From Eubacteriales Family XIII. Incertae Sedis bacterium (GTDB lineage: Bacteria; Bacillota; Clostridia; Peptostreptococcales; Anaerovoracaceae): a DNA stretch of 34,342 nt. A program made the position numbers and the translations under genes. Under the pieces are notes generated by a model. The model did not search any database. It was given only the letters and a program-made list of their open reading frames with translations, and had not been told where the DNA came from. Location: NCBI GenBank assembly GCA_031261525.1, contig JAISJM010000026.1, positions 1 to 34,342 on the forward strand, read 5' to 3'. Within the stretch, counting starts at the first letter, position 1, and each line of letters begins with the position of its first letter. Positions 15,209-26,254 of the stretch are shown piece after piece.

Positions 15209-16252
15209 ATGGAAGGCAAGATGAAAGTTGCATTGATGGAAGGCATTGGCGAGATGGGATTTACGGAGCGCGATATACCCACGCCGAAAGAGGATGAAGT
15301 CCTTGTAAAGCTCGAATATGTGGGCATTTGCGGGTCTGACGTGCACTATTATGAGACAGGTGCAATCGGTGATTTTGTCGTTGAGCCTCCATTTGTACTC
15401 GGGCATGAAGCAGCAGGAACCGTTGTTGAGGTTGGTGCAAATGTTACAAATCTGGAGGTTGGAGATCGTGTTGCACTCGAGCCTGGCAAGACATGCGGCG
15501 AATGTGAATTCTGCAAGACAGGGCGATATAATTTATGCCCAGATGTGGTATTTTTTGCGACACCTCCCGTGGATGGTGTATTTCAAGAGTATGTTGCGCA
15601 TGAAGCGGGGTTATGTTTCAAACTTCCAGACAATGTGAGCACGCTCGAAGGTGCATTGATTGAGCCATTAGCTGTTGGATTCCATGCAGCAAAGCAAGGT
15701 GGCGCGGAAGCTGGACAGACAGCTGTTGTCATGGGTGCTGGCTGTATTGGATTGGTATCATTGTTGGCATTAAAGGCGCTCGGTGTGACGAAAGTTTATG
15801 TTGTGGATATCATCGAAAAGCGTCTTGAAAAAGCACTAGAGCTTGGCGCGGATGGTGTTATAAATGGTCGCGATCAAGATGCTGTAGAGGAAATTTTGAA
15901 ATTAACTGATGGCAAAGGTACTGACCTTGCAATCGAGACAGCTGGCTCTGAATTTACGGCAACGCAAGCCATTCATATGGCTAAAAAAGGCTCAACTATC
16001 GTATTGGTCGGCTATAGCAATTCGGGTGAGATGACGCTTCCAATTAGTATTGCGCTCAATAAAGAGTTGACCTTTAAGACCATTTTCCGCTATCGCCATA
16101 TCTATCCATTGGCAATTGAAGCCGTATCTTCCGGTAAAGTCGACATTAAAGGGATTGTCACCGATTACTTTAAGCTCGATGATGTCCAGAAAGGCATGGA
16201 TTATAGTATCAATAATAAGGCGGATATTGTGAAAGCTGTGATTGAGATATAG
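15209..16252 (+). CDS. Zinc-dependent polyol (sorbitol/xylitol-type) dehydrogenase, MDR family
   Basis: The 347 residues match the medium-chain dehydrogenase family, sorbitol/xylitol dehydrogenase branch. Catalytic zinc ligands are C41 (GICGSDVHYYE), H66/E67 (GHEAAG) and the glutamate of LIEPLAVGFHA. A structural zinc site is intact with C96, C99, C102 and C110. The nucleotide loop is GAGCIGLVSL, and an aspartate at the end of the second strand (VVDIIEKR) indicates NAD rather than NADP. Reaction: oxidation of a polyol to a ketose, such as sorbitol to fructose; the exact substrate is not determined. AAAGGGG precedes ATG 15209. It stands alone between a promoter with direct repeats and a 21-base-stem terminator; no sugar transporter is linked. 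Confidence 0.9.
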   Translation: MEGKMKVALMEGIGEMGFTERDIPTPKEDEVLVKLEYVGICGSDVHYYETGAIGDFVVEPPFVLGHEAAGTVVEVGANVTNLEVGDRVALEPGKTCGECEFCKTGRYNLCPDVVFFATPPVDGVFQEYVAHEAGLCFKLPDNVSTLEGALIEPLAVGFHAAKQGGAEAGQTAVVMGAGCIGLVSLLALKALGVTKVYVVDIIEKRLEKALELGADGVINGRDQDAVEEILKLTDGKGTDLAIETAGSEFTATQAIHMAKKGSTIVLVGYSNSGEMTLPISIALNKELTFKTIFRYRHIYPLAIEAVSSGKVDIKGIVTDYFKLDDVQKGMDYSINNKADIVKAVIEI

Positions 16253-16268
16253 GTATAATTCCAAAATG

Positions 16269-16317
16269 AAAAGGACAAATTATATATCAACGAATGATAT
16301 ATAATTTGTCCTTTTTT
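16269..16317 (+). terminator. Strong terminator after the polyol dehydrogenase gene
   Basis: A perfect 21-base stem (left arm 16269-16289, right arm 16295-16315) around a 5-base loop ends in a T-run beginning within the right arm (TTTTTT). Confidence 0.92.
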
Positions 16318-16350
16318 ACGTTTTGTTAAAGTAAAAGAGTTGGTTGATGA

Positions 16351-16577
16351 TGGTACAATTGGTCACAATATCGACTATTCATTAGAATTGATAATACGCA
16401 TAAGCGCGAGTATTATGAACTAGAGTCACTTAACAATGGTTGGATGGGTAGGGAGCTTGAACGACAAATTAATTCTGGTTTATACGAGCGATTAACCAAT
16501 TATATCTACCTTCGGAGGAAACTTTGTTGGCAGAACTTAATCGTGAATGTGCGTTAATTCTAGGTGATACATATTGA
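16351..16577 (+). pseudogene. Remnant of a YhcG-family PDDEXK nuclease (DUF1016)
   Basis: No intact frame exists, but translation from 16351 gives a clear piece of the DUF1016 N-terminal domain: WSQYRLFIRIDNTHKREYY, then LNNGWMGRELERQINSGLY. These match the W-S-x-Y-R-L and R-E-L-E-R-Q-I-N-S hallmarks of YhcG proteins. Near 16509 the match jumps to another frame, PSEETLLAELNRE, which looks like the extreme C-terminus of the same family, ending at TGA 16575. The central nuclease domain is therefore deleted and the fragment is frameshifted, with no start codon or ribosome binding site. YhcG proteins are often part of mobile or restriction-linked islands, so this may mark an old insertion and deletion between the dehydrogenase and putP. 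Confidence 0.75.
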
Positions 16578-16602
16578 TACCAACCAACAAATATGCTATT
16601 CT
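16574..16602 (+). promoter_or_regulatory. Promoter of putP
   Basis: TTGATA and TATTCT are 17 bases apart, and TGC directly before the -10 makes it an extended -10 type. The -35 overlaps the stop codon of the nuclease remnant. Confidence 0.5.
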
Positions 16603-16646
16603 ATAAAGGTTATTGTCAAAATTTAAGGTTGATTAAAGGGGGAGCG

Positions 16647-18242
16647 ATGTCAGCAGATAGTATTAAAACTATGATTTCTATGATTGCATATTTATTGTTC
16701 ATGGTTGGAATTGGTGTATTTTATGCCAAGAGAAGTAATGAGGACAGTGAAAGTTATTATATCGGTGGAAGAAGCCTTGGTCCATTTGTCGCAGCGATGA
16801 GTGCAGAGGCAAGTGATATGAGTGGATGGCTTCTTATGGGGCTGCCTGGTGTTGCCTATTGGTGTGGACTTGCTGACGCGGCTTGGACCGCCGTTGGTCT
16901 TGCTATTGGTACATACATTAACTGGAAGATTGTATCAAAGCCACTCAGACGTTATTCAGAGATTGCTGACAATGCGATTACAATTCCGGAGTTTTTCTCG
17001 AAGCGTTTTCATGAAAAAAAGAATGTTCTGCTTGTGCTTGCAGCTATGATGATTGTCATTTTCTTCACGGTATATTCTGCGAGCTGTTTTGTCACAGCGG
17101 GAAAGCTTTTCAATGCAGTATTTGGATTTAATTATCAGCTTATGGTTTTCTTTGGTGCATTCATTGTTGTTGCATATACTTTGATGGGTGGCTTTCTTGC
17201 TGAGTCTGTATCAGATTTTGTGCAGGGAATTGTTATGATTATTGCACTTGTGGCTGTGCTTATAGGTGGTATTATTCACGCTGGTGGTATCGGGGCTGTA
17301 CTTGACAATATAAAGAATATCCCAGGATTCTTCGATTTCTTCCAGATTGCTACACCACAATTATCAGAAGCAGGGAAACAGATATCACAAGATGGCGTGC
17401 CACTCTTTGGTGCAGCGGCGCCTTATGCGTTCTTGACAATCCTGTCGACATTGTCGTGGGGACTCGGGTATTTTGGTATGCCGCAAGTTCTCTTACGCTT
17501 CATGGCAATTAGGCGCGTTGATGAACTCGGTCGTGCCCGAATTACAGCGGTGACGTGGTGTGTGATTTCTCTTATTGCTGCAGTTCTAATCGGTATCATC
17601 GGTCGTACAATCTTCCCTGTTGCATTTGATACAGCTGGCGGTGCAGAAAATATATTCTCTATGCTTTCAGCGTTGTTGTTCCACCCACTCTTTGCAGGAA
17701 TAATTATGGCAGGCATCTTAGCCGCAACAATGAGTTCGTCAGATTCGTATCTTTTGATTGCATCTTCCGCAATATCTCGTAATCTTTTCAAGGGTGTCTT
17801 GAAGAAAGATGCGACAGATGCGCAGATTATGCTTGTCGGAAAGATTACACTGTTGGCAATCATGATGGTTGGAATCTTAATTGCTCTTGACGAAAATAGT
17901 GTTATCTTCGAAATCGTATCGTTTGCATGGTCTGGATTTGGTGCGACATTTGGTCCATTGATGTTATTCTCAATCTTCTGGAAGAGAACGACACATACGG
18001 GTGCGGTAGCAGGCATGCTCACTGGATTTGCGACTGTATTTGTATGGAAGCTTGCACTAAAACCACTTGGTGGCGTATTCGGTATCTATGAATTGTTACC
18101 AGCATTCCTATTATCGACAATCGTTATTGTTGTTGTATCTCTATCTACACCAAAGCCAAGTGCAGAGATTTACAAAGAATTTGAATATGCTCACATGAAA
18201 GGTGGTCATATAAAATTTAAGGAAGACAACAAGACAGCATAA
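16647..18242 (+). CDS. putP: Sodium/proline symporter PutP (SSS family)
   Basis: This 531-residue membrane protein has about 13 hydrophobic segments. It starts with a short polar N-terminus, then IAYLLFMVGIGVFYAKR, a typical SSS first helix. The SAEASDMSGWLLMGLPG segment is the PutP helix 2 sodium-site signature, GYFGMPQVLLRFMAI matches the conserved arginine loop, and AATMSSSDSYLLIASSAISR matches the helix 9 serine/threonine sodium ligands. These support proline with sodium as substrates, although related solutes are possible. I chose ATG 16647 because AAAGGGGGAG lies directly upstream; an in-frame ATG at 16593 would add 18 polar residues unlike the family. It is monocistronic, ending in a terminator at 18278-18320. 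Proline could serve osmoprotection or Stickland-type fermentation; nothing here decides. Confidence 0.93.
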   Translation: MSADSIKTMISMIAYLLFMVGIGVFYAKRSNEDSESYYIGGRSLGPFVAAMSAEASDMSGWLLMGLPGVAYWCGLADAAWTAVGLAIGTYINWKIVSKPLRRYSEIADNAITIPEFFSKRFHEKKNVLLVLAAMMIVIFFTVYSASCFVTAGKLFNAVFGFNYQLMVFFGAFIVVAYTLMGGFLAESVSDFVQGIVMIIALVAVLIGGIIHAGGIGAVLDNIKNIPGFFDFFQIATPQLSEAGKQISQDGVPLFGAAAPYAFLTILSTLSWGLGYFGMPQVLLRFMAIRRVDELGRARITAVTWCVISLIAAVLIGIIGRTIFPVAFDTAGGAENIFSMLSALLFHPLFAGIIMAGILAATMSSSDSYLLIASSAISRNLFKGVLKKDATDAQIMLVGKITLLAIMMVGILIALDENSVIFEIVSFAWSGFGATFGPLMLFSIFWKRTTHTGAVAGMLTGFATVFVWKLALKPLGGVFGIYELLPAFLLSTIVIVVVSLSTPKPSAEIYKEFEYAHMKGGHIKFKEDNKTA

Positions 18243-18277
18243 GCTCAATCGAGCTGGGAAATGATCGTATATTTAGA

Positions 18278-18320
18278 ATATATAAAGTTGTGACAGTTGC
18301 AACTTTATATATTTTTTTTA
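18278..18320 (+). terminator. Terminator after putP
   Basis: A 14-base perfect stem (AATATATAAAGTTG with CAACTTTATATATT) around a 9-base loop is followed by six T residues. Confidence 0.9.
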
Positions 18321-18442
18321 TGACATTAAAATGGGGTAATAGATGCTATGAAAATAGGGTAATAGGCAATATTGTTGAGTGACATGGGTTCATACGCATT
18401 CACCAGATAAAAACTCCAGATAAAAATGTTACAAAAAAGTGT

Positions 18443-18471
18443 TTGACAAGAGGTCAAATCTTTGATATCAT
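18443..18471 (+). promoter_or_regulatory. Strong sigma-A promoter of rpoBC
   Basis: A perfect TTGACA and TATCAT (five of six) are 17 bases apart. Transcription would start near 18478. The CCAGATAAAAA direct repeats end 16 bases upstream of the -35. Confidence 0.8.
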
Positions 18472-18626
18472 ATTATACTGCCACGTTTATCGATTTGGCA
18501 CGTTTTTTCTGTGCATAATTAGTAAATTTATCCATTTTCGATAATCTTTTCCATGGTTATCGGGTTTGTCCATATTTATTAGTTTTCTATTATTAGTTAT
18601 TTAAGTTGAAGCAAGGAGTGATGCAT

Positions 18627-21600
18627 ATGCCTAAGGCTGTACAAAACGGCAAGAGAACTCGCGTAAGCTATTCGAAGATTCATGAAGTCGCGGAGATGCC
18701 GAATCTGATCGAGATTCAGACACATTCGTACGATTGGTTCGTCAATGAAGGCTTGAAGGAGGTCTTTGCTGACATTTCTCCAATAAAAGATTACACAGGT
18801 AACCTTGTATTGGAATTTCTATCCCACAAATTTAACACTCCGGACGATCCTCCGAAGTACTCACAAGCTGAGTGCAGAGAGCGCGATGCGACATTTGCAG
18901 CTTCACTTAAAGTAGTTGTAAGACTCATAAACAATACTACAGGTGAAGTAAAAGAGCAAGAAGTTTTCATGGGTGATTTCCCACTTATGACTGAAAAAGG
19001 TACGTTTATATACAATGGTGCGGAGAGAGCGGTCGTTACGCAGCTCGTAAGATCTCCGGGACCATATTTTGGCGTTGAAGCGGATAAGTCCAATAATCAG
19101 CTTTATACAGCGCAGGTGATTCCAAACCGTGGTGCATGGCTTGAGTATGAGACGGACTCTTCTGAGATTATCTATGTGCGGGTTGACCGCACGAGAAAGC
19201 TTCCAATTACAACGTTGTTAAGAGCACTTGGTGTCACAACGAACGAAGAGATTATCGATTTGTTTGGTGAGGACAGAAGACTTCTGATCACGCTGGAAAA
19301 GGATCAGACAAAGACATACGAAGAAGGTATCAAGGAAATCTATAAGAAGCTGAGACCAGGTGAGCCTCCTACCGTTGAGAGTGCAAAGGGTCTATTTGAG
19401 TCGCTTTTCTTTGATCCAAAACGTTATGATTTAGCCAAAGTTGGAAGGTATAAATACAACAAAAAGCTCGGTCTTGTGGATCGTATCTCAGGGTTGCGTT
19501 TGGCGGAAGACGTCATCGGACCAATCACAGGCGAGATTATTGCAGAAGCTGAAGAAATCCTTACGAGAGAAAAGGCTACAGAGATTGAAAATGCCGGCGT
19601 AACTGCTGTATTTGTATATTCTGTTCTTCATGGTGAGACAGATACTGTGTCAAAGGTTATCTCCAATGGATTTGTCAATACAGGTGCATTTGTAGATTTC
19701 GATTATAAGGCGCTTGGTCTGCCTGAGAAAATTTACTTCCCAGTATTGGCTGAGATTCTTGAAGCGGGTACTGATTCAGATTATCTGAAAGAAGTTATGG
19801 TCGCAAGAAAGAATGATTTGTCTCCAAGACATATCATTGTAGATGATATGATTGCTTCTGTCAGCTATATTTTGGGTCTATCCCATGGTATTGGCAAAGT
19901 GGATGACATCGATCATCTAGGCAATAGAAGAGTAAGAACGGTTGGAGAACTTCTCCAGAATCAATTCAGAATTGGACTCGCTCGTATGGAGCGTGTTGTC
20001 AAAGAGAGAATGACGATTCAGGATATCGAAGTGACAACTCCACAGGCATTGATGAATATCCGTCCTGTAACAGCTGCAATCAAAGAGTTCTTTGGTAGTT
20101 CACAGCTTTCACAGTTTATGGATCAGAACAATCCGCTTGCAGAACTTACTCATAAGAGAAGACTTTCTGCTCTTGGACCCGGTGGTCTATCTAGAGAGAG
20201 AGCAGGTTTTGAAGTACGTGACGTCCATCAGTCCCATTATGGCCGTATGTGTCCAATTGAGACACCGGAAGGTCCAAATATCGGACTGATTGGTTCTCTT
20301 ACAACATATGGTAAAGTCAATGAATATGGTTTCATTGAGACGCCATACCGTAAAGTCGATCGATCTACAGGTATCGTAACAGAGGAAATCCATTACCTCA
20401 GTGCCGATGAAGAAGATCCACTCATCATTGCGCAAGCCAATGAGCCGCTCGATTCCGAGGGACATTTTGTCAACAATCGTGTTGCATCCCGTGGTGAAGG
20501 TGGTGAAATCGACCTCGTTGCAAAAGAATTAATCGACTACATGGACGTAAGTCCAAAGCAGGTTGTATCTGTCGCAACAGCAATGATTCCATTTTTGGAA
20601 AATGACGATGCGAACCGTGCCCTCATGGGTGCAAACATGCAGAGACAGGCTGTGCCACTACTTGTAACAGATGCACCAAGAGTTGGTACTGGTATGGAGT
20701 ATATCGCTGCGAGAGATTCTGGCGTTGTAATCCTTGCAAAGAATGCTGGTACAATCGAATATGTCGATGCCAACATGATTAAAGTAAGAACTGCTGATGG
20801 CGAGTTAGATGTCTATAATCTACTCAAATTCAAGCGTTCAAACCAAGGAACTTGTATCAACCAGAGACCAATCGTAGCCAATGGCGAGAAAGTTGACGCA
20901 GGCGAAGTTCTCGCAGATGGTCCTTCTACAAATGAAGGTGAGCTTGCACTAGGTAAGAATCTATTGATTGGATTCATGACTTGGGAAGGTTACAACTATG
21001 AGGATGCAATTATCCTCAATGAGAAGCTCATCATGAACGATGTACTCACATCTCTTCATATTGAGAAATACGAGTCAGAAGCACGTGATACAAAGCTTGG
21101 ACCAGAAGAGATTACAAGAGATATTCCAAATGTAAGCGAAGAAGCACGTAAAAATCTTGACGAAGAAGGCATCATCCGTATCGGTGCTGAAGTCAATTCA
21201 TATGACATCTTAGTAGGTAAAGTTACACCAAAGGGTGAGACGGAGCTTACAGCTGAAGAGAGACTGCTCAGAGCAATCTTCGGTGAAAAGGCGAGAGAAG
21301 TAAGAGATACTTCTTTGAAAGTTCCTCATGGTGAGGCTGGTATCGTCGTTGATATTCAGACGTTCTCAAGGGACGAAGAAGATGAACTTCCTCCAGGTGT
21401 CAACAAACGCGTAAGAGTATATATTGCAACAAAGCGTAAGATCAGCGTCGGCGATAAGATGGCTGGACGTCATGGTAATAAGGGTGTAATCTCCAGGATT
21501 CTCCCTGAAGAGGATATGCCATTTATGGAAGATGGTGAGCCACTCCAGGTCATGCTGAACCCACTCGGTGTACCATCTCGTATGAACATCGGACAGGTTC

Positions 21601-22376
21601 TTGAAGTCCATCTAGGACTCGTTGCAAGAAAACAAGATGTCTATTTCTCAACGCCGGTATTTGATGGTGCAAATGAGCACGATATCATTGAATTGCTTGA
21701 AGAAAGTGACTATCCACGCAGTGGTAAGCTTGTGCTTCGAGATGGACGTACTGGTGAGGCATTTGACAACCCTGTAACCGTTGGTTATATGTATATGTTG
21801 AAGCTCCATCACCTTGTTGATGATAAGATTCACGCAAGATCAACTGGACCATACTCCCTCGTTACACAGCAGCCACTCGGTGGTAAAGCACAGTTCGGTG
21901 GACAGCGTTTCGGAGAGATGGAAGTATGGGCACTTGAGGCATATGGTGCTGCATATACACTTCAAGAGATTCTTACCGTGAAGTCCGATGATATTGTCGG
22001 TCGTGTAAAGACTTATGAGTCCATTGTAAAAGGCAATAACATTCCTGAACCAGGTATTCCTGAGTCATTTAAAGTACTCATCAAGGAGATGCAGAGCCTT
22101 GGCCTCGATGTCAAGATTCTCAACGAAGATGACGAGGAAATTGAACTCAAGGACAACACAGACATGGAATCCGCATCTGGTCTTGAGCATATCATTGCTG
22201 GCAATTTTGCTTCAGATGATGACGAGGAGACAAAAGAGAAGATTTCAACTGCTGCTGATATCGTTCCGAAAGAAGAGCTCGTAGCTGCCGATGAACTTCA
22301 TGATGGCGATCTAGACCTAGATGACGATGATAGCAATATCATTGACAACCTTGAAGATACGCTTGAAGTAGAATAA
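18627..22376 (+). CDS. rpoB: RNA polymerase beta subunit
   Basis: The 1249-residue catalytic subunit is complete. The rifampicin-pocket segment is wild type: [20 protein letters not shown] keeps the Asp, His and Ser positions whose changes give resistance. Also present are [23 protein letters not shown]-type [15 protein letters not shown], the [15 protein letters not shown] active-site loop and [20 protein letters not shown] near the end. I chose ATG 18627 because AAGGAG lies 8 bases upstream; the in-frame TTG 18606 precedes that site and ATG 18621 is too close to it. The last 85 or so residues form a very acidic tail. rpoC follows after 12 bases. The gene has its own promoter, unlike the common rplKAJL-rpoBC arrangement. 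Confidence 0.98.
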   Translation: MPKAVQNGKRTRVSYSKIHEVAEMPNLIEIQTHSYDWFVNEGLKEVFADISPIKDYTGNLVLEFLSHKFNTPDDPPKYSQAECRERDATFAASLKVVVRLINNTTGEVKEQEVFMGDFPLMTEKGTFIYNGAERAVVTQLVRSPGPYFGVEADKSNNQLYTAQVIPNRGAWLEYETDSSEIIYVRVDRTRKLPITTLLRALGVTTNEEIIDLFGEDRRLLITLEKDQTKTYEEGIKEIYKKLRPGEPPTVESAKGLFESLFFDPKRYDLAKVGRYKYNKKLGLVDRISGLRLAEDVIGPITGEIIAEAEEILTREKATEIENAGVTAVFVYSVLHGETDTVSKVISNGFVNTGAFVDFDYKALGLPEKIYFPVLAEILEAGTDSDYLKEVMVARKNDLSPRHIIVDDMIASVSYILGLSHGIGKVDDIDHLGNRRVRTVGELLQNQFRIGLARMERVVKERMTIQDIEVTTPQALMNIRPVTAAIKEFFGSSQLSQFMDQNNPLAELTHKRRLSALGPGGLSRERAGFEVRDVHQSHYGRMCPIETPEGPNIGLIGSLTTYGKVNEYGFIETPYRKVDRSTGIVTEEIHYLSADEEDPLIIAQANEPLDSEGHFVNNRVASRGEGGEIDLVAKELIDYMDVSPKQVVSVATAMIPFLENDDANRALMGANMQRQAVPLLVTDAPRVGTGMEYIAARDSGVVILAKNAGTIEYVDANMIKVRTADGELDVYNLLKFKRSNQGTCINQRPIVANGEKVDAGEVLADGPSTNEGELALGKNLLIGFMTWEGYNYEDAIILNEKLIMNDVLTSLHIEKYESEARDTKLGPEEITRDIPNVSEEARKNLDEEGIIRIGAEVNSYDILVGKVTPKGETELTAEERLLRAIFGEKAREVRDTSLKVPHGEAGIVVDIQTFSRDEEDELPPGVNKRVRVYIATKRKISVGDKMAGRHGNKGVISRILPEEDMPFMEDGEPLQVMLNPLGVPSRMNIGQVLEVHLGLVARKQDVYFSTPVFDGANEHDIIELLEESDYPRSGKLVLRDGRTGEAFDNPVTVGYMYMLKLHHLVDDKIHARSTGPYSLVTQQPLGGKAQFGGQRFGEMEVWALEAYGAAYTLQEILTVKSDDIVGRVKTYESIVKGNNIPEPGIPESFKVLIKEMQSLGLDVKILNEDDEEIELKDNTDMESASGLEHIIAGNFASDDDEETKEKISTAADIVPKEELVAADELHDGDLDLDDDDSNIIDNLEDTLEVE

Positions 22377-22388
22377 GGAGGAGCAAAC

Positions 22389-25300
22389 TTGAGTAATACT
22401 GAATTAAACAATTTTGAAGCCCTAAAGATAAGCCTTGCGTCCACTGAGAAGATTCTCAGTTGGTCTAGAGGCGAGGTCAAAAAGGCTGAGACGATCAACT
22501 ATCGTACACTCAAGCCTGAAAAGGACGGTCTCTTCTGTGAGAAGATATTCGGACCGACAAAGGACTGGGAGTGTCACTGTGGTAAGTACAAAAGAGTCCG
22601 ATTTAAAGGCGTCATCTGCGATCGTTGTGGCGTTGAAGTAACGAGAGCGAAGGTAAGACGTGAGCGTATGGGACATATTGAGCTCGCGACACCTGTTTCC
22701 CATATTTGGTATTTTAAGGGAATTCCTAGTCGTATCGGTCTTGTGCTCGATATGAGCCCAAAGAACCTTGAAAAAGTACTATATTTCGCAGCTTATGTTG
22801 TCATTGATTCAGGTGAGACAGATCTCGGTTACAAGGAGATTCTTTCTGAGGATCGTTACCGTGAGTATCGAGAACAGTATAAAGATGGATTCAAGGCAGC
22901 AATGGGTGCTGCTGCAATCAGAGATTTGCTTTCGGACATTGATCTCGATGAACTTACAGCAAAGCTCAGAGAAGATTTAAAGACTGCAACAGGCCAGAAG
23001 AAGATTAAGATTGTAAGAAGATTGGATATTGTCGAGAGTCTTCGTAAGTCTGAAAATAAGCCGGAGTGGATGATTCTTAAAGTCATTCCTGTAATTCCAC
23101 CGGATATCAGACCGATGGTACAGCTCGATGGTGGTCGTTTTGCGACATCTGATTTGAATGACCTCTATAGACGAGTCATCAACCGTAACAATCGTCTCAA
23201 GGATCTTCTTGAGAAGAATGCACCTGAGATTATTGTACGTAACGAGAAGCGTATGCTTCAAGAAGCGGTTGATGCGCTGATTGACAATGGCAGAAGAGGG
23301 CGTCCTGTCACAGGACCTGGATCAAGACCACTCAAGTCTCTATCCGATATGCTGAAAGGTAAGCAGGGTAGATTCCGTCAGAACCTACTTGGTAAGCGTG
23401 TTGACTATTCTGGTCGTTCAGTAATTGTCGTTGGACCAGAGCTCAAATTCTACCAATGTGGTCTTCCAAAGAAGATGGCGCTTGAGTTGTTCAAGCCTTT
23501 CATCATGAAAGAGCTCGTTGACAACGATCATGCACACAACATCAAAGCTGCAAAGCGTATGGTTGAGAAGGTCAATTCAAAGGTCTGGGATGTCCTAGAT
23601 AAAGTAATCAAAGAACATCCTGTATTATTGAACCGTGCGCCTACACTTCATAGACTGGGTATTCAGGCATTTGAGCCTGTACTTGTTGAAGGTAAGGCGA
23701 TTAAGCTCCATCCACTCGTATGTACAGCATACAATGCCGATTTCGATGGCGATCAGATGGCTGTCCATGTACCACTTACGGTCGAGGCGCAGGCGGAAGC
23801 AAGATTCCTCATGCTTTCTGTCAACAACATCCTCGCACCAAAGGATGGTGCACCAATTACGACACCTACACAGGATATGATTCTCGGTTCGTATTATCTG
23901 ACGCATGCAGGTTCCGATGCGCGTGATACTCCAGCAGATCAAGGTGATGGCAAGATTTTCTCTGACTATGATGAGATGTTTATGGCATACAGTACTGGCG
24001 CCGTAGGTATCCATGCAAGAGTAAAAGTTAGAAGATTTGCAGGTCCTGATGATACAAGAGGAAAACTTGTAGAGTCACATGTCGGAAGATTTATCTTCAA
24101 TGAACATATTCCGCAGGATCTTGGATTCGTTGAGAACAGAGAGAACGATCCATACACACTGGAAGTAGACTTCCTTTGCAACAAAAAGACACTAGGAACG
24201 ATTATCGACAAATGTTATCGTAAGCATGCCAATACAAAGACTGCAATCATGCTGGATCATATCAAGGAGATGGGTTTCCATTATTCAACAATTGGTGCTG
24301 TTACAATCAGTATTCAAGATATGGAGATTCCAGAAGCAAAGGCTGCAATTGTAGCGGATGCGGATGAGCGCGTTGGAAAGTACGAGCAAGCTTACAATAG
24401 TGGTTTGATGAGTAATACAGAGCGTTACGACAATGTTGTAAAGATCTGGAACAAGGCGACAGATGATGTTGCTGATGCCCTGATGGAATCCCTTGGACAG
24501 TTGAACAACATGTTCATCATGGCGGATTCCGGAGCTCGAGGTTCGAAGAATCAGATTCGTCAAGTAGGTGGTATGAGAGGCCTCATGGCAAATGCCACAG
24601 GTAAGACAATTGAGATTCCAATCAAAGCCAACTTCCGTGAAGGACTATCCGTACTTGAGTACTTCTTGTCCTCAAACGGTGCTAGAAAGGGACTTGCTGA
24701 TACAGCGCTTCGTACTGCTGAGTCAGGATATCTGACAAGAAGACTTGTAGATGTCAGCCACAATGTCATCATTCTCGAGGATGATTGTGGTAGCGAAGAG
24801 TCCATCGAAGTCAAGGCATTCAAGCTTGGCAACAATGTCATTGAAGAACTCCGATTGAGAATTATCGGTCGTACAGCAGGTAAGGATATCGTAAATCCTG
24901 TGACAGGTGAGTTGATTCTTGCTCGCAATGAAGAGATTACAGAAGATATTGCAGATAAGATTGATGCAGCTGGTATTGAAAGTGTTGCAATCCGCACAGC
25001 AATGACTTGTAATTCGAAAGCAGGTGTCTGTGCGAAGTGTTATGGACGTAACCTTGCGACAGGTGGTCCTGTCAATATCGGTGAGGCTGTTGGTATCATC
25101 GCGGCACAATCCATCGGTGAGCCTGGTACACAGCTTACGATGAGAACCTTCCAGACAGGCGGTGTTGCTGGCGGTGGCGATATCACACAGGGTCTTCCTA
25201 GAGTTGAGGAGCTTTTCGAGGCAAGAAAGCCAAAGGCACTTGCAGAAATCTCTACCATTAATGGTGCTGTTACGGCTGTTGAAGCGAGATCGGACAATAA

Positions 25301-26132
25301 GACTGATATCACCGTAAAGGGTACAGAACTAGAAGAAATTTACACCATTCCTTATGGACGTAAACTGATCGTATCTGTTGGCGATGAAGTGAAAGCTGGT
25401 GATCCATTGACAGCTGGTCCACTTTATCCAAAGGATGTTCTAAAATACAGAGGCGTCGAAGGTGTCTACGACTACCTTGTCAGTGAAGTACAGACGGTAT
25501 ACAAGCTCCAGGGTGTTGATATCAATGACAAGCACATTGAGGTTATCGCTTCAAGAATGCTTTCGAAGTTTAAGGTTGAAGATGCTGGTGATTCTGAATT
25601 ATTGCCTGGCGGTTTATGTTCGAAGTTTGAGCTTGACGATGCACTTGCAAAATTAGGTGAAAATGAGACAAGACCTACGGTATACAGAGAGCTTCAAGGT
25701 ATCACCAAGGCATCCCTATCCACAGGTTCTTTCTTATCTGCGGCATCATTCCAGGAGACAACAAAAGTCTTGACGGATGCAGCAATCAAGGGTAAGACGG
25801 ATAGACTCAGAGGCCTAAAGGAAAATGTTATCATTGGTAAGCTTATTCCTGCAGGTACTGGTATGAAGATGTACAAGAATGTCGACATTGATTATGGAGA
25901 GCATGAAGATTATGTCATGAATAGTCATGACGATGACTTCATTTATGGTACAGAGGCAGACAGTACACGTAGTGGTGGTCTGATTTCAGATGATGATGTT
26001 GTCGCATCTTCTATCATTGGCGATCCATTTATTGAGACAAGCAATGAAGATTTTATTCATGACGTGAAGGCTTCAAGAGAAGGATCCGATTTTATCGTTT
26101 CTGATGATGCACCAGTAGATTTGATAAAGTAA
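22389..26132 (+). CDS. rpoC: RNA polymerase beta' subunit
   Basis: The 1247-residue subunit carries the N-terminal zinc site [19 protein letters not shown], the catalytic [15 protein letters not shown] loop with the three Mg-binding aspartates, the [13 protein letters not shown] segment and the second zinc region [13 protein letters not shown], followed by [20 protein letters not shown] (trigger-loop/bridge region). It lacks the large insertions seen in Proteobacteria, consistent with Firmicutes. Translation begins at TTG 22389, behind AAGGAGGAG. No ATG is better placed. The C-terminal 65 or so residues are acidic and low in complexity, as in RpoB. A 15-base-stem terminator closes the rpoBC unit. 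Confidence 0.98.
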   Translation: MSNTELNNFEALKISLASTEKILSWSRGEVKKAETINYRTLKPEKDGLFCEKIFGPTKDWECHCGKYKRVRFKGVICDRCGVEVTRAKVRRERMGHIELATPVSHIWYFKGIPSRIGLVLDMSPKNLEKVLYFAAYVVIDSGETDLGYKEILSEDRYREYREQYKDGFKAAMGAAAIRDLLSDIDLDELTAKLREDLKTATGQKKIKIVRRLDIVESLRKSENKPEWMILKVIPVIPPDIRPMVQLDGGRFATSDLNDLYRRVINRNNRLKDLLEKNAPEIIVRNEKRMLQEAVDALIDNGRRGRPVTGPGSRPLKSLSDMLKGKQGRFRQNLLGKRVDYSGRSVIVVGPELKFYQCGLPKKMALELFKPFIMKELVDNDHAHNIKAAKRMVEKVNSKVWDVLDKVIKEHPVLLNRAPTLHRLGIQAFEPVLVEGKAIKLHPLVCTAYNADFDGDQMAVHVPLTVEAQAEARFLMLSVNNILAPKDGAPITTPTQDMILGSYYLTHAGSDARDTPADQGDGKIFSDYDEMFMAYSTGAVGIHARVKVRRFAGPDDTRGKLVESHVGRFIFNEHIPQDLGFVENRENDPYTLEVDFLCNKKTLGTIIDKCYRKHANTKTAIMLDHIKEMGFHYSTIGAVTISIQDMEIPEAKAAIVADADERVGKYEQAYNSGLMSNTERYDNVVKIWNKATDDVADALMESLGQLNNMFIMADSGARGSKNQIRQVGGMRGLMANATGKTIEIPIKANFREGLSVLEYFLSSNGARKGLADTALRTAESGYLTRRLVDVSHNVIILEDDCGSEESIEVKAFKLGNNVIEELRLRIIGRTAGKDIVNPVTGELILARNEEITEDIADKIDAAGIESVAIRTAMTCNSKAGVCAKCYGRNLATGGPVNIGEAVGIIAAQSIGEPGTQLTMRTFQTGGVAGGGDITQGLPRVEELFEARKPKALAEISTINGAVTAVEARSDNKTDITVKGTELEEIYTIPYGRKLIVSVGDEVKAGDPLTAGPLYPKDVLKYRGVEGVYDYLVSEVQTVYKLQGVDINDKHIEVIASRMLSKFKVEDAGDSELLPGGLCSKFELDDALAKLGENETRPTVYRELQGITKASLSTGSFLSAASFQETTKVLTDAAIKGKTDRLRGLKENVIIGKLIPAGTGMKMYKNVDIDYGEHEDYVMNSHDDDFIYGTEADSTRSGGLISDDDVVASSIIGDPFIETSNEDFIHDVKASREGSDFIVSDDAPVDLIK

Positions 26133-26156
26133 AAGGTCTATATAATTAAATCTGTT

Positions 26157-26204
26157 AACAACCTCTGAGATGGAAAACGAATAATATCTCAGAGGTTGTT
26201 TTTT
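26157..26204 (+). terminator. Terminator after rpoBC
   Basis: A perfect 15-base stem (AACAACCTCTGAGAT with ATCTCAGAGGTTGTT) around a 14-base loop is followed by four T residues that extend the TT of the right arm. Confidence 0.92.
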
Positions 26205-26211
26205 ATCTTTA

Positions 26212-26254
26212 CCCATAATAAATTTTAGCTTGCTTACATAAAATTTATTATGGG
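26212..26254. repeat. Perfect 16-base inverted repeat downstream of rpoBC
   Basis: CCCATAATAAATTTTA and TAAAATTTATTATGGG are exact reverse complements around an 11-base loop. It starts 8 bases after the rpoC terminator. It has no T-run, so it may be a second barrier hairpin, a protein-binding site or a small element end. Confidence 0.7.

Larger units (their letters stand above)
18243..18626 (+). other. putP-rpoB intergenic region and rpoB leader
   Basis: No gene is visible. The region holds the putP terminator, two short direct repeat pairs (GGGTAATAG at 18335-18343 and 18358-18366; CCAGATAAAAA at 18403-18413 and 18416-18426), the rpoB promoter at 18443-18471, and a leader of about 145 bases. 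The leader has only weak hairpins, such as CGATAA/TTATCG at 18539-18562. No rplJ-rplL genes or L10 leader are present. Confidence 0.7.

Noticed and set aside
17423..18022. 199-residue minus-strand frame inside putP
   Set aside because: It lies fully within a well-conserved membrane protein gene and has no domain or start signals of its own.
18478..18626. L10-type or other attenuator leader before rpoB
   Set aside because: Only weak, non-nested hairpins are visible and no T-run follows any of them; no ribosomal protein gene is downstream.
18627..22376. Rifampicin resistance mutation in rpoB
   Set aside because: The key positions in [20 protein letters not shown] are wild type.
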